Positions 35,416-48,300 of a stretch of 64,000 nt of DNA are shown piece by piece (the first letter of the stretch is position 1; each line of letters begins with the position of its first letter). The position numbers and the translations under genes are program-made. The notes below the pieces were generated by a model, which worked only from the letters and a program-made list of their open reading frames with translations, was not told the origin of the DNA and did not search any database. Location: assembly GCA_013368315.1 (NCBI GenBank), contig JAACJM010000135.1, positions 165,198 through 229,197 on the forward strand, given 5' to 3'. The stretch comes from Tetrapyrgos nigripes (Eukaryota > Basidiomycota > Agaricomycetes > Agaricales > Campanellaceae).

Positions 35416-35931
35416 TTCTTTCTGTATGTCTATAAGGACTGCTCTGAGGGCTGCTGTCTTTTTTAATGCACCAAGGGCTATAAGGAGTGTATGCAAGCTG
35501 CAGGGCCCCAAAGGGGGTCGAGCTGGAATGCATACGCTGGGCATACAAAGTACACATAGCATACGTTCGCGAGTTGCATTCCAATGAATGCGTCTCGCGA
35601 AACGGATGTAGTTTTTTGGGATATATGGAAGAGGACAATAGTAGCGTACATAATGTAGCCAATAAAGCTGAGAAGATGAAGAGTATATGAGCCATGGTGG
35701 TGGTTCGAGAAAGAGTCACAGAGCTGCGGACGCGTAAGTTCAACAACGCATAAACAATAGTCAATAAACAACCTGCATACATCCATTCTCACAAATACAA
35801 CACCCGACTGAAGTAGGGAGAGGTTAATCGTAACTAACATAGCGATAACCGATACACAAGTACTACATAGCAAAAAGTCTCGGGAGACGTACATACGTAC
35901 TTGTCTGCTAAAAAGCTTTGAGATATTCTAA
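35416..35931. other. Intervening sequence with inverted repeats
   Basis: No gene is recognised. The minus strand repeats AGCCC(T/G)TGGTGC(A/G) about 75 bp apart, near 35402-35414 and 35463-35478, next to the presumed Helitron 5' end. Confidence 0.4.
35566..35601. repeat. 36-bp near-palindrome
   Basis: Arms TTCGCGAG-TT-GCATTC and GAATGC-GT-CTCGCGAA pair at 14 of 16 positions around a CAAT centre. A related block, GGAATGCATACG, lies just upstream at 35525. Confidence 0.8.
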
Positions 35932-36008
35932 AGGCCTGGGCAGGAGTCGAACTCACATCGACCAGGGAATCACCATCCCTGGTCATGTTACCGTTACACT
36001 ACAGGTCT
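35932..36008 (-). tRNA. tRNA-like sequence, probably a pseudogene
   Basis: On the minus strand a 7-nt 5' end (AGACCTG) pairs with the 3' end (CAGGCCT) except for one A-C mismatch. An A-box-like TAGTGTAACGG and a B-box-like GTTCGACTC follow in the right order. The total is 77 nt. The anticodon arm is abnormal: a perfect 8-bp stem (ACCAGGGA/TCCCTGGT) with loop TGGTGAT instead of 5 bp plus 7 nt. The T stem also has mismatches. The mismatches and arm argue for a tRNA pseudogene or tRNA-derived element. Confidence 0.35.
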
Positions 36009-36520
36009 GATAAAGAAACGCGAATGAGGTGGTGTGTCCTTGACTTGAACACTCAACATGGCACCAAGACAGGGAAGACTGGATAATGTAAAACAGCAAC
36101 ATCTATGAAACGGAGCAGCCAGTACATTGTGTATATCGAAACATACGATTAAGGTATGCCTTTCTACATTCGTATTGTCTCAGGTTCGAAACACTGATTA
36201 AAAGTGTACGACACATTTAACACATACATAAAAATGAACGACGCGCTTGCTAGCTACATACATAACAAGGGACTAAATATATCAGAACAAGACTGTATGT
36301 TTAATAGAAGATCGAAGTAACGAGCGTATAAGCGAGAATAATAAGAAAGGTCAAGAACAGGACTGTAAGTTAAATAGACAATCGAATCAACAAGCTTGTG
36401 ATTGAGAATAACAAAAGATACATAGGTTAATAAAGTGATTAACTTATAGTGAATACATAGACGACGTCGTTAATAGATAGAGACGGATATGTATATATAG
36501 GGAGAGAGTATCACGTATCA
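36009..36520. other. Intergenic with a two-copy tandem repeat
   Basis: Copies at 36285-36354 and 36355-36419 (period 70 bp) share GAACA(A/G)GACTGTA and AATAGA(A/C)(G/A)ATCGAA. It is AT-rich and no gene is seen. It is the 3' flank of the minus-strand gene at 36521. Confidence 0.55.
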
Positions 36521-39447
36521 TCAAACGGACAAAAGAAGCGGCAAAAGTACATCAGGCTTTGCCTTTACCCTTGGAGTCTTTGAGGGACTACGTTTCCTTG
36601 GTGTGGCAGGCTTCGAAGAGGAAGAGTTCGACGTGGAGGTGCCTTCACCGTTATCCTCATCGAAGTCTTTGGCTTTTTCGATGTCAGCTTTTGAAGCACT
36701 GGGGAATAACAATCTATGAGAGAGAACGACAAACTGTGAGCTTTATGTTAAGGGATAACCGAAGGAAAGAAGACATACTTTTTAGGATTACGTTCACCGG
36801 CTAGAACACCAATCCACAGCAAGTTGAACGAAATGCTCCAGGCAGAGGGGTTCTTGTAGTTACGATACTTCGTAATCGTATATGCCACTACAACGATCGC
36901 GTCTCTGTGGGGCTCAGCGGCAGGCCATAAAGGCAAAGCATTGATGTTTTGCAGATCGTCGGGGAGTTTGAATGCTCGACGACCCGGTTTTGGGACCAGA
37001 TCGTATATAGGAACTGCATAAACACATTAAAGGACTGTCATTCGTAATTCATAGCCAACATGCACTTACCAGGTTTGTTGACATCGAGGGAGGTCTTGCA
37101 GAATGCAGGGGTATGTTGAATCTGCAATTCTTGCGGATCTTTGAAAGTATAAGGCGAAGTCGTTTTCTGGAATACACCATTAATACCAGACAACACTATA
37201 AGCATGATACTCACTGCTTTATCAGTCTTGGAAGACTTGTGAGATGAACTTTTACTGGGAACATTGGTCCTGTACGCTTCGTCGAATTTCTGGATGATAT
37301 GTCAAAATCAAACACCCTATAAGAAAATAAAGTCATACCTTTAACTGATCCGCGGTCGGAGGACGTTGAACGTCACCATTCCCTTTAACTACAAATACAG
37401 ACATTAGCAACGGAAAAGTCAATAACACGAGCACGTACAAGGGCCAATGCGAGTGGTATACTGCACACCACCGACCACACCAGTCTGCCCTTCCCATTCT
37501 ACTTCACGATACACCGTTGGACCAATGTAAGAAGTTTCCTCAAGAGTGTTGCCGACGATAGATGCAATGAATTCGAAATCGGATTGCAAATGCGACAATA
37601 CAACCGAGCATATTGCCTTTTCAGCTATAGTGGTCGCCCCGGCGGTTTCGGGTTGAGATAGAGAGGATGTGATGACCTAGAATGAAATGAATAAGAAAAT
37701 GCGAAAGCAACAAGACATTACTACATACAGAACCGACGCTCAGCATTATACGAGGTGGACCATGATTGTCGTTTAGACTTTTGAATCTAGTGGCCTGAAG
37801 GAATTCGACGTTGACTCCGGAGTTCAGACGGTGAGATCCCCAGTCAAATGACAGGACATGACATCGGGCGGGGTTACAGAACGAACGCCAGCTATCAAAC
37901 TTGAGGAATTCGATAACAAGACTATTACACGTCCTGTTAGATCATACAACCATGAAGCTGACGAGGCAGTACTCATGACAAGTCCCTGTCCTTATACAGC
38001 ACGTCCCTCACATTCTCCCACTTTAACGATCCAGCATCAACAGGTTGAAGATTGAAGCTCAACATAAGAGAGCTGTCGAGGCGTCAATAAAGCGTGCAAT
38101 GTCCTAAACAATGTACTCACGCCCTCAAAGGATCATGATTGTCATACACACCAGCAGCGTTGAGCTCAGGATGTTTGAAAGATTCCTTCATGACTTCGCA
38201 GGGTGCCCTCGGAGGATCATACGTGAAGGAGTGATGGAAGTCACCGTACCATTTAATAGCGTCAGCTCTGTAAACAGGTCAGCCTTCAGGTTTAAAAAAA
38301 TAAGATTTCGTTACTCACAAACTCCCATCTCCAGGACCCTTTTGAGTGTTCTTGCCCTTGTTACTGGTTTTGTTCTTAGTGGCTGCTTTCTTCGCCTCCT
38401 TGGCAGTTTCAGTCTTGTCTCCAGTGGACGAGACAGAAGCATCACTGGAAAATCCAAAGTCCCATGACAATCAATGAAAATGGCTCGAGAGATATAAGCG
38501 AGTTAACGTACGTGCCAACGTCGTCATCGTCAACCTCTTCCTCCTCTTCTGAAGCTCCTTCCTCCTCTTCATCTTTGCCCCCGGATGCAACACCGTCGTC
38601 ATTGTCTGTACCACCTTCGATAATTTCGCAGTCGTCATCTTCCTGGCCGCTATCGTCATCGCAAAAGTCGTCCGAATCAGCGTAGTTTGCCTCTTCCTCA
38701 CTGTCACTAGACGCAACACTTGGTTTATTGGTTTAATAAGTAAACGTACATAATGCTCGAACTAAATCAGAACTCACTATTCGGCAGTTTTCACTCGTTT
38801 GGTAGGACTTGCAGTAGGTGTACTGAAAATCGATTAGTTGGAAAAAAACAACCAAAAAAAAAAAAAAAAAAGAAAAAACTATAATATCAACATGTACTGA
38901 GTGTCAACTTCACCAGACGAGCAACGACCACATTTTTTACGACTGTGTATATTGCTGTCATTGAATAAACCTCGGACATCTGCATGAACACTCACGGAGT
39001 GGTATCCATTGTAACAGTCGATTTACGAGGGGACAACCTAAAATTTATGGGCTCGATTAATGAGGGCAATCAATAAAGCACAAACTGACCTCGTAGACTT
39101 GTTCGGGGAGGGCGAACAAGGACTGTTCACTGGGAAACCTGTCTTATTGCATATGAACAAATGCAAACATGGTGAACACATACACTGACATTAGAACTGA
39201 CAATCACTTACTTCGGGGTCGCTGGAGGCTTTTTAGGAGAAGGAGTACGCGGAGGTGGAGTACAGTTCTCAAGAGAAGCTTGTGGGCTAACAGGAGGTTC
39301 ACTTCGATCTGCCGCAACTGCACTGGAATGATGAAGACTCTGCTTTAGCTATAATAGGCCCTGACGTCTGTAAAAGTCTCACCGGTTTCCTCATCTAGAA
39401 GGGGATCTAGTCTGGGCATTTTGAGCAGAAGTCTTTTTGGGTGGCAT
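36521..39447 (-). pseudogene. Fifteen-exon gene of unknown function, damaged
   Basis: About fifteen short exons follow from good splice signals, starting MPPKKTSAQNAQTRSPS at 39447 and ending PDVLLPLLLSV at 36521. The N-terminal third is Ser/Pro/Lys-rich; a strongly acidic block (TDNDDGVASGG then EEEEGASEEEEEVDDDD) precedes a Lys-rich linker. The C-terminal half looks globular, with YGDFHHSFTYDPPRAP, FNLQPVDAGSLKWENV, FDSWRSFCNPARCHVLSFDW and IYDLVPKPGRRAFKL. A TGA at 39391-39393 in exon 1 (CGA origin) and unclear frame near 37920-37980 suggest decay. One intron has an 18-base poly-T run. I recognise no named domain. The composition and context suggest a multicopy Agaricomycete family tied to transposons. 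Confidence 0.55.
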
Positions 39448-40222
39448 GAAAGAGTACGAAGTACTGAAACAACGAAAGGGTTAGCTGTCCTAACCGTACG
39501 ATTTTTCCATCTTATATAGCCATAGACCCCTTAACCGCCCTTGTATGAAAGGTAATCGATGGCAATGCAATCGATAGCATTGACTGGGCGGTTGTCTCGA
39601 AACCCCCGTCCTGTCAGAAACCTGATAACAGCACCATCCAGAAGCCGTCATGGTCCAACCATCACCCGTTTTAGTAATTTACAGAATACGACCCAATACG
39701 TCTGTAGTTGTAATGAGTGCACTATAAAAGTATCGACTTGATGTATAGCCATCTTTGTAGAATGAATGCTTTGGTAAAGGTAAATACATAGAAGGTAGAG
39801 TTTAGTTGGACCACATAAGATAAACGAACTAAGTTTTGACCTCAATCGATGTTGTGGAGACGACTTTCCAGACATAAAGAATTAGACGGTGGCCGTCCAA
39901 TGTGGTGAACAGAGATAGTCCAACTGATTCAATATACAACCCAGAGTTGACTGTTTCACAGAAAATTCCAGTGCCAGAAGCGATGAGTTAGGAAGCAAAT
40001 GAACAAGGATAGTGACATTGCTCAACCGCCGCGGGCTATTGATGGAACTATTGTCAGATCCCATCTGTCTACTGTCCCAATGTGGTACAGTAAGATACTG
40101 GCAACCACAGGGTCTGAAAAAACACCTAACACACCACTAAAAATCCCCTTCATCTGTGTTCACAATATCTGACTCGCAAGTGCCAATGGTGCTCTTCTTC
40201 CTCTCCCAAAAACAGAAAGAAC
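39448..40222. other. Divergent intergenic region
   Basis: It lies between the minus-strand gene ending upstream at 39447 and the plus-strand gene starting at 40223, so it may hold a shared promoter region. I see no clear TATA box or repeat. Confidence 0.4.
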
Positions 40223-41406
40223 ATGGAAGAGTATGGTGAGCAATGAGTTTCCTGGAATTGAAGTCTCCTACCTGATATGCACCTCGCCATATAGCCCGTA
40301 AAGTCGAAGCTGCAATAGAGGAAGCTGTCAAGATCGGTCCCGTCTCAGTGCAGTTGTCCACCTTCAGCGAAGTGAGGACGCCGCACCCCATTGCACTGTG
40401 TTATATAGCTCACCATATCGCCCTTCAGGTGCTGGATATGTCTGAAGTATCTGTCGACGAAATCGAACGGCCCCAATCATGGCGAATGCATTATAACGCG
40501 GATGAAGATGGGAAACCTGCAGAGATTGTCTTTCGAATCCAAGGCATCCTTCTCAGTAAGGGACTGCTACCTTTTCCTATTTTGAAGTAAGTGTCACCTA
40601 ACACGTTTAATGGACAATGACAATGACACTGACTGAATGCGGATAGTAAACTAAAGGAAAGCAAAAAACTTCGCCAGCAAATAAGTATTACTGGGTATGG
40701 ATCGCCTACATTTGAGAGCAACATAGAGGTAATGAAGGACCTGTCGAGTCTATTCAATCCCCACTTTCCAGACAATTCGTTGGATCAGTGGTCCCATTGG
40801 ACAGAACCTCGGAGCGGTGCGACGGTCCTAGAATTCAGCAACTGTATCTTCCTCGACGTCTGAGACGCGTCTTACACAACACCGCTCCTCCTTCCCAAAA
40901 ACGTCGACACCTTCGGTATTATGACGAAACATGTGGGCCAGCAGTTTGCTCACACAGTGGACAATCAAGTCAAGTATAGGAGGAGAGAAGTTAAAGACGA
41001 TAAAGCAGTGTGAGTACTGGGTTGCATATAGACTATTAGCAATACTAACCTTTTTTCCTCCCCCTTTTTAAACCACTAGCTACACAACGGTATCTCCAAG
41101 AGATTTCAAAGAAGGACAGCTGGTCAAAATAATGTTCTCGTTCGTAGTCTGGCCCGTCAAAGATAAATGCTACAAGGTCATGAATATAATGCGAGGCATA
41201 ACCCTCGTTGGTTCCCCCGAAACTGTGAGTACTTTCATGGCTATACATTAACCTTCTACGGACTAACGACCCTTAAGGTTAAGAATTTGAGACCTATGCT
41301 ACGTTACAGAGACAAAGACGAAGAAGCACCAGTTCGCAAAAGACTGAAATACAAGACAGACGCAAACAGAAACGAAGCAGAAAGACCCTCCGAAGAGGTA
41401 GACTAG
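40223..41406 (+). pseudogene. Five-exon gene of unknown function with one nonsense codon
   Basis: Exons 40223-40235, 40295-40586, 40647-41009, 41080-41224 and 41278-41406 are in phase and give 313 codons plus stop. An in-frame TGA lies at 40861-40863 (CGA origin), so the copy is probably inactive. The start ATG GAA GAG is followed at once by a 59-nt intron. Recognisable text includes MHYNADEDGKPAEIVFRIQG in the first half. The C-terminal half has YTTVSPRDFKEGQLVKIMFS then VWPVKDKCYKVMNIMRGI, a beta-rich pattern I associate with a repeated Agaricomycete family. No biochemical function can be given. The tail is Lys/Arg/Glu-rich. Confidence 0.6.
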
Positions 41407-41866
41407 AGCAACTTATATGTAGTAGTTGACATATGAAGCAGTACATATTCAGTGTAGTATATGTACGGAGAATATCTGTAGTCGTGGAAGAGGAAGAAGA
41501 GAAGAGAAAGAGTACAATGCGATTTCGCGTTACAACAGTGTCCACAAAGGAAGATGCCTGGGATGAGCGAGACCAAACACGTGATTAGTACAAGTCCACG
41601 GCGTCCCAGGCATTCTCCTTAGGTGTGACGTATCACAAACGCATGTGTGACTGACACATCTCGGTTTCTATACTTCTATCTTCCATCACATCGCGTTAAG
41701 ATACCAGAACGCGTTGTTGATTGAGAACGAGAAAGAAACGCGTAGTATAGTGAATATATAGTAAACCCCAGATAGACAAGTACGTGAATAATATGTTCTG
41801 CGAGCCACCTATGCCTTGAGATATATAGACCAATTTACTGACTGAAGTTTACCTTCAAACTGACAG
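41407..41866. other. Intergenic
   Basis: No gene seen. An inverted pair, GATGCCTGGGA (41552) and TCCCAGGCAT (41603), forms arms about 40 bp apart. Confidence 0.4.
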
Positions 41867-43730
41867 ATGGCTAATGCGACCAATCCAAAGCGTGCACGAA
41901 AGGATAGGGAGGCGGATGACAGAGAAAATGCGAATATTAGAAGGCTCCTTGACGTAGAGGCATTAGATGACAGCGAGGAAAGCGGTGACGAAGAAGATTT
42001 TGACAAAATGGGGAGCGACGGAAACTGGATAGACGACGAAGGTGATCCAACAAGGAGATATTTTACACCCACACTGACAAATATGTTTGCCTCAACCAGA
42101 ACTAGAAATGCATCAGTACCCTACTGTGTTCCATCAACTCAACACTATACATGCCGCACCGACTTCGCCTGGCAAGTCTTCAGGATTAAACGCTCTTCAT
42201 TCACGACTAGAGGAGATAGCAGATTCATACTCCCAGCAACCAGCCTGCAGAACAGCTGAAAAGTCATGGAGTACTGTAGATGAAACACAGGAGAACGATA
42301 TCGACGATGACAGAAGGTACATGAACAATGCACCTGATTGGGATCACCACTTTACGCTCAGTCTTGAAGAAGGCCCATCTTTCTGGCGTATACAATGCAA
42401 AGTGAGCACTAATTGAGGGTTTTGAAGGACAGATACTAATGACAAGTAGCCTGGCACCGAATGCAGCCTGCTTATAGATGCTTACCACTTCGTCGTACGA
42501 GACACGCAGGACAAAGCCCAGCCTCGTAACGGGTCTGAATTATTATTTGACGAGTACATTCAAATGCCCACCGAAGCTACATTCGATAGTACCTTACCGT
42601 CAACAACAATGGCTACTGCAACCGCACCCCTTGCGCATTCCAAGTTCACCTCTCCAATGTACCATGCCTGGCAAGCCATGTGCGAGTACGTGCACAATAA
42701 CACATCTATACCCCATATGCAATTGAAGCTGAAGGAGATCCTCGCCAACGAGTATGTAGAGGAAGAGTGGGTTAAAGTCATTGACGAAGCGACCGTAGAA
42801 GGCGATGATTTCGAGACTGCAATGCATAAGGTGGACTTGCGAGCCACAGAAGCGGGGTATCCACTCGATCCTAAACGAGCTAGGACTGACGTACCGAGAG
42901 AGTCGTTGACCTCGAACGCTGGAGTCAGTTCAAACCACGTTGTCCCGCCCGCAAGCTTCACACACGTGGATTGCATATCAACAGATGAGGATACAAGTAT
43001 GATATACACTGCCAAACCAAATATCAAGCACAAATCGCCCTTCGTGATCCAATCTGCGTTTTGTCTACCCAACGTCGGAGGATATGTATATATTGAAGGA
43101 CAGGCATGGTTCCATCCAAACACGATGGAAGCCCGTCCATTCATTAATTACCTACAGTCCCGCTCTTATATCAAATGTAGAAGGGACAGGCAGCTGCGAA
43201 TGCAGCGCGTTGAAGTCGAAGAAGTGGGTGAACTTTTCAAGTGGCAGCCGGAGACAATACAGGCGAATACATGGGTACGGATCATGAGGAAGGGTCTATA
43301 TAAAGATGATGTTGGGCTAGTGGTCAGACGAGAGATTTCCGGACCTTACCGCCGAATCGTGGTACTTCTAGTTCCCCAGATCTCCCAGCTGAACAAGACA
43401 TCCATGAAACGCAAATCAAGCAGCGAGTGACGATCTGCATCATTGTACATGGTCACAGCGGACAAGTCAGCGTCTGACGATGAATACAGCTACCCTAAGA
43501 ACATATGTACCACCCAACCATTCACTGGAAAGGGTATAAATGGTCAAATGTTCGAACACAGCCTGTTACTCAAGCCATTTGACATAGGGAGCGTATCTTA
43601 CGAAGACATTGACATAGATCAAGAAACAAGATGGCAGTTCGTGCGGAGTAACCATCCTCTCATACATCGTAATCCTTTACCAGCACCAAACTCTTGGATC
43701 TTCAGCTGTAGCTGTAACTACTACACATAG
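41867..43730 (+). pseudogene. Spt5-like KOW-domain protein, truncated by a minisatellite
   Basis: Exons 41867-42041, 42100-42401 and 42450 onward agree in phase; 485 codons precede a TGA at 43428-43430. The same frame then stays open to 43730, where the repeat array begins. An acidic N-terminus (DDSEESGDEEDFD) is followed by an NGN-like SFWRIQCKPGTE, a linker, and a KOW-like segment around TWVRIMRKGLYKDDVGLVVR near 43275-43325. Spt5 is a transcription elongation factor, and this looks like a diverged, TE-associated paralogue. The TGA is of CGA type, and the text after it (TRWQFVRSNHPLIHR, PAPNSWIFS) is coding-like, so I treat the stop as a mutation and the gene as 3'-truncated. Confidence 0.6.
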
Positions 43731-45150
43731 TATACTGATAGTACTCTGCTGGGCACAATGCGTAGTATGTAGAGGCTTATTTGCACTTTTATTATGGTAT
43801 GATACTATGCATAGTGAGTCACTGTTCCAACCCATACCATGCATAGTATACTAATATTATATTTCTATTGCATACCATGCATAGTAAGCCACTGTGCTAC
43901 CCCCATACTATGCATAGTATACCAATATTAATATAAAATATTGCATACTATGCATAGTATACTATATTTTATATTAATACCATGCATGGTAAGCTACTGT
44001 GCTATGCCCACACCATGCATAGTATACTAATATGTTATTTTGTTGCATACCATGCATAGTGAGCTACTGGGCTACCCCCATACCATGCGTAGTATACCAA
44101 TATTTTATTGGGTTGCATACTATGCATAGTAAGCCACTGAGCTACTCCCATACCATGCATAGTATACCAATATTTTATTTTATTGCATACTATGCATAGT
44201 GTGCTACTCCCAGTATACCAATATTTATTTGGTTGCATACCATGCATAGTAAGCCACTGAGCCACAGCCATGCTATGCGTAGTATACCAGTATTTTATTT
44301 TACTGCATACCATGCATAGTATACCATATTTTTATATTATAAGCCACTGAGCTACTCCCATATCATGCGTAGTAAATATTGTATTTCTGTTGCATACCAT
44401 GCATAGTAAGGCACTGAGCTACTCCCATACCATGCGTAGCATACCAATATTTTATTTTATTGCATGCCATGCATAGTAAGCTACTGTGCTACCCCCATAC
44501 CATGCGTAGTATACCAATATTTTATTTTATTACATACCATGCATGTTAAGCCACTGAGCTACTCACATACCATGCGTAGTATACCAATATTTTATTTTGT
44601 TGCATATCATGCATGGTAAGCCACTGAGCTACTCCCAGACCGTGCGTAGTATACCAATATTTTATTTTATTGCATACTATGCATAGTGTGCTACCCCCAG
44701 TATATCAATATTTTATTTTGTTGGATACCATGCATAGTAAGCTACTGAGCTACTCCCATACCATGCATAGCATACCAATATTGTATTTTATTGCATACCA
44801 TGCATAGTAATCCACTGAGCTACTCCCATACTATGTGTAGTATACCAATATTTTATTTTATTGCATACTATGCATAGTGTGCTACTCCCAGTATACCAAT
44901 ATTTTATTTGGTTGCATACCATGCGTAGTATACCAGTATTTTATTTTACTGCATACTATGCATAGTATGCTCTACATTGATATGATAATATTGTGACACC
45001 ATGCGTAGTATATACCATATGTATATATATTCTGATATACCATGTATAGTGAGCTGCTGTGCCACTATCCTACCATGCGTAGTGTACCATTTATATATAT
45101 ATTGTCTGATATAACACGCATTGTGAGTCCATAACTACTCAGTCCCATTG
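43731..45150. repeat. Minisatellite array with palindromic core (about 70-bp unit, roughly 18 copies)
   Basis: The typical unit starts GCATACCATGCATAGTAAGC, continues CACTGAGCTACTCCCATACC and ends in an AT-rich spacer near CAATATTTTATTTTATT. Each unit carries two versions of CATACYATGCRTAGTA, whose best copies contain the perfect palindrome ATACTATGCATAGTAT. Units vary by small indels. Isolated motif copies at 43760 and 45235-45280 suggest decay at both edges. There is no coding function. Confidence 0.93.
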
Positions 45151-45391
45151 GCCATACTCAAACAACTGCTCTGGACACTGTCTGGGCCAGTCATGAGGTC
45201 TCAAACCAAGCTAAAGTTCAAGTTGGCAGCATGGATCACCATGCGTAGTATGATCTTCCCATCCTGTTGATACATGTTACAATGCGTAATATTGCATTCC
45301 GCCGAAGAATTCTTTAGTATTCACCAGGATTACACTATTCAAGTACTTAAGAAAAATATTCTGTATGGATATCTACTTATATTAGTACCAG

Positions 45392-48300
45392 CTAATATTC
45401 CTCCTCGTTATCGGCAATAAACTCTACATCATCGTCAAAATTACCTTCAAAATTGTGCTCCTCATCACCATCAGAATCACAATCAGACTCCTCACCCAAC
45501 TGGCATGCAGACATTTTCATCACTATTGACAAATCCTTACCCACTTCAAGCTCACCTTCCTTCTGCTCAATTCCACCCCACATATTTTTAAACCTCTGCA
45601 AAATCTCCCCATACATTGCAGCCTGACTAGATGCATATGCAGCCACACCCTCTGCATGAGCTGTGTCGCTACCCAACACCAATGGTCCCTTGTATTCTTG
45701 TTTGAGCCTCCACTCATCCTTCCACTGTTCTATTCCCACTGCCAAAGGCCCTTCATATCGTGTGCGACTTTCCCATTCCCTGACGTTGTGGTGCAGACTC
45801 CAAGCAACACTGCATCTCCTCCTTTACCGGGACTACTTCCTCCTCCCATCGACGTGTACATGAGTAGGCTTTACACCATTCAACACGGATAACTTCAGAC
45901 ATAATCCATAAGTTATACTGGGATGAATAAAAATACCACTTACTTTCCTTCACGACTTCGTTGTCCACAGTCTGTCCAGTCCCACCATGTTGCCATATCC
46001 ACGAGGATTCCCTCATCCCCTCTCCAGTCATATCCCGTGCATGACGTAATCGGATGGCACTTTCATTTGCGAGCTGCGCCTCCTGATCAATAAGTCCATT
46101 TGGATCTTCCCTCTCCGACTCATCTTCACCCAAAGCAGCTCTATTCACCTCATTGGCTACTGCCCCCTCCTGTTGAATTTTCTTCTTTGACCTCTGCTTC
46201 CGAGCCACGCCTACAGCCCTGTCACCCTCACCGTTCATCAAACGAACGTCCTCATCCAGTAGGACATGCCACATCATTCCATCCTCACCGACCAGATCCT
46301 TCAAAGCCTTCCATGAATGCTGATATTTGTGTGTCGCCATAGTTATTTGATGTTGGTTCCTGCGGAAGATCCCTTTGGATCGGGTAACAGCACCCTGATT
46401 GGCCACATTGGACGTCCGATAAGTCAGCAGCCGTGACTTCATATGGAGATAATTTCGGAGCTGATTAAGCGAGTTCCGCAATGGAGCCTCACGCATTTTA
46501 CGCTCCAGTTCTGGCAGGGTGGCGTGGCATCCTGATGCCAGCATAGACGGAGGAAGCTTGGATGGAAGATACAACTTGATGTCTTCCGCATGGGTTTGCT
46601 GGGAAGACTCCTTGGCCACGAGTTGAAGAGCAGCGGGCATATATGTCATTTGCACTGCTCAGAATTGACCAATAGCTCTTGAAATCTTTGTGCGATGCTG
46701 CAGTAATGTTGATTTCTGATTTGCTGTCTCAAACTTGCGTGATTTGTCAGTGACATCCAGCTTGAGATTTCGTCTTTGTATTTTTTAGCATTAGAAAAGT
46801 ACCTCTTTGTCTGATAGTTTACTTACTGCTGCTCCTCAAGGTCAAGGCCCAGCTTGATGAAAGTACTAGGGCTGATGGTATGAATAGCTGGTGATCCTGA
46901 TGCCTCCTGAGCGGCCTCAATTGTCAAAAGCTCAAGATGAACTTCACTCTCTGTCATGCCTATGGATATCAGCTTTCGCAGAGCATCAACGGGCAATCAG
47001 GAAAATGATCACACCTGATTTGGGCATTTCGTATGGGTTTGGCTTTGTATGAACACCCGCAGGGAGCAACAACTCCGCCTCCCATGCATTAATCATTTTT
47101 TTCCAGTCCTCCGTAACCTCCCCTTGCTGCTTGGTGAATTCTTGCAGGGACCTGGACTGGATGATCCGCTCAGAGATAGCAGTTAGCAGCCTCCGAAGTA
47201 ACAAGGGACCTAGCACAATATCATCGACTCAACTCAATGGGGAAGTTGAAAAGAAACCATTCTGACCTAATCCCACCAATTTAACCCAGTTCCAGTGACC
47301 CCAGTGATCGTCTAACATATCATGACACGATCCTGGTCCCATGTCCCTGGTACTTGTCGCAACAGGTCCCATATGAGCCCATGGCCTCTCAATACCCTCA
47401 CCGTCCATCCTTCCAGCACCCCACAACCAATTGAGGGAGAATTGAAGCTGACAAAGCAGCTGATGTCCATAAATGTGGAGTTTTGGAACGACAAAATAAA
47501 CTATATGTAATGCGAGATTAAGTCGTACTAGTGGCGGCAATTCCAACAGATGCTTGATCAGATGTTTGTGCCACTGACAAGCAATGTCATATGATTGGAC
47601 TTTGGTCAAGCTGGCATGATGATGACGGAGTAACGATGCCAGACAATAATCCATGTTGGCATATCTGTAGATCCTATTCAGTATCTCAATCAATACAAGT
47701 GATTTTACGTACTTTTCTCCTTTTTACAAATCGACAACTCCGTTTACCTACACAAATTCATGCTGGGCACACACTCCCAGGCCACAGCCAGAAGAAGCAT
47801 ATCCACGGGAATTTGCTTGTTCTAGAGTTTGCAATCCATTGCAAGTCGACATCTGTTGAAGGAACGTTAGTTCCCATGACAACTCAATTTCTCTTACTCA
47901 TGCTGACCTCATCCTGGTCCTTAATTGTAGCCAAAAATTCCTTGAAAGGCTTTTGCTCTACATAATATGCCATCCCCGTGCCCAAGCCTGGGTCCCATTC
48001 TTCTGATGACACTGTCCATCGTTTGAGTCGGAAGCAGGCATCGATGGCTAGATATAGCCAATACTTATACCTAAAGATAAGTAGTCAGTGAGAAAACTTT
48101 TAACATATGTAGAAAATCAACTCACTTCCTGTCCTCGACAACATCTAACCAATTCTCTGGCAGATTCACGCCCACTCGAGGACACGCAATGCAACGAATA
48201 CCCAATTCTCCGTTCCGAGTTTCCCCTATAGGCCTGGCCCCATCGCTCCCTCTACCGGCCCGTTTCACCATCTTAAGATGCCGCCATTCCCGCACAATAC

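Noticed and set aside
43731..45150. CRISPR-like array
   Set aside because: Units of about 70 bp have no unique spacers; both halves repeat, and the organism is eukaryotic. It is a minisatellite.
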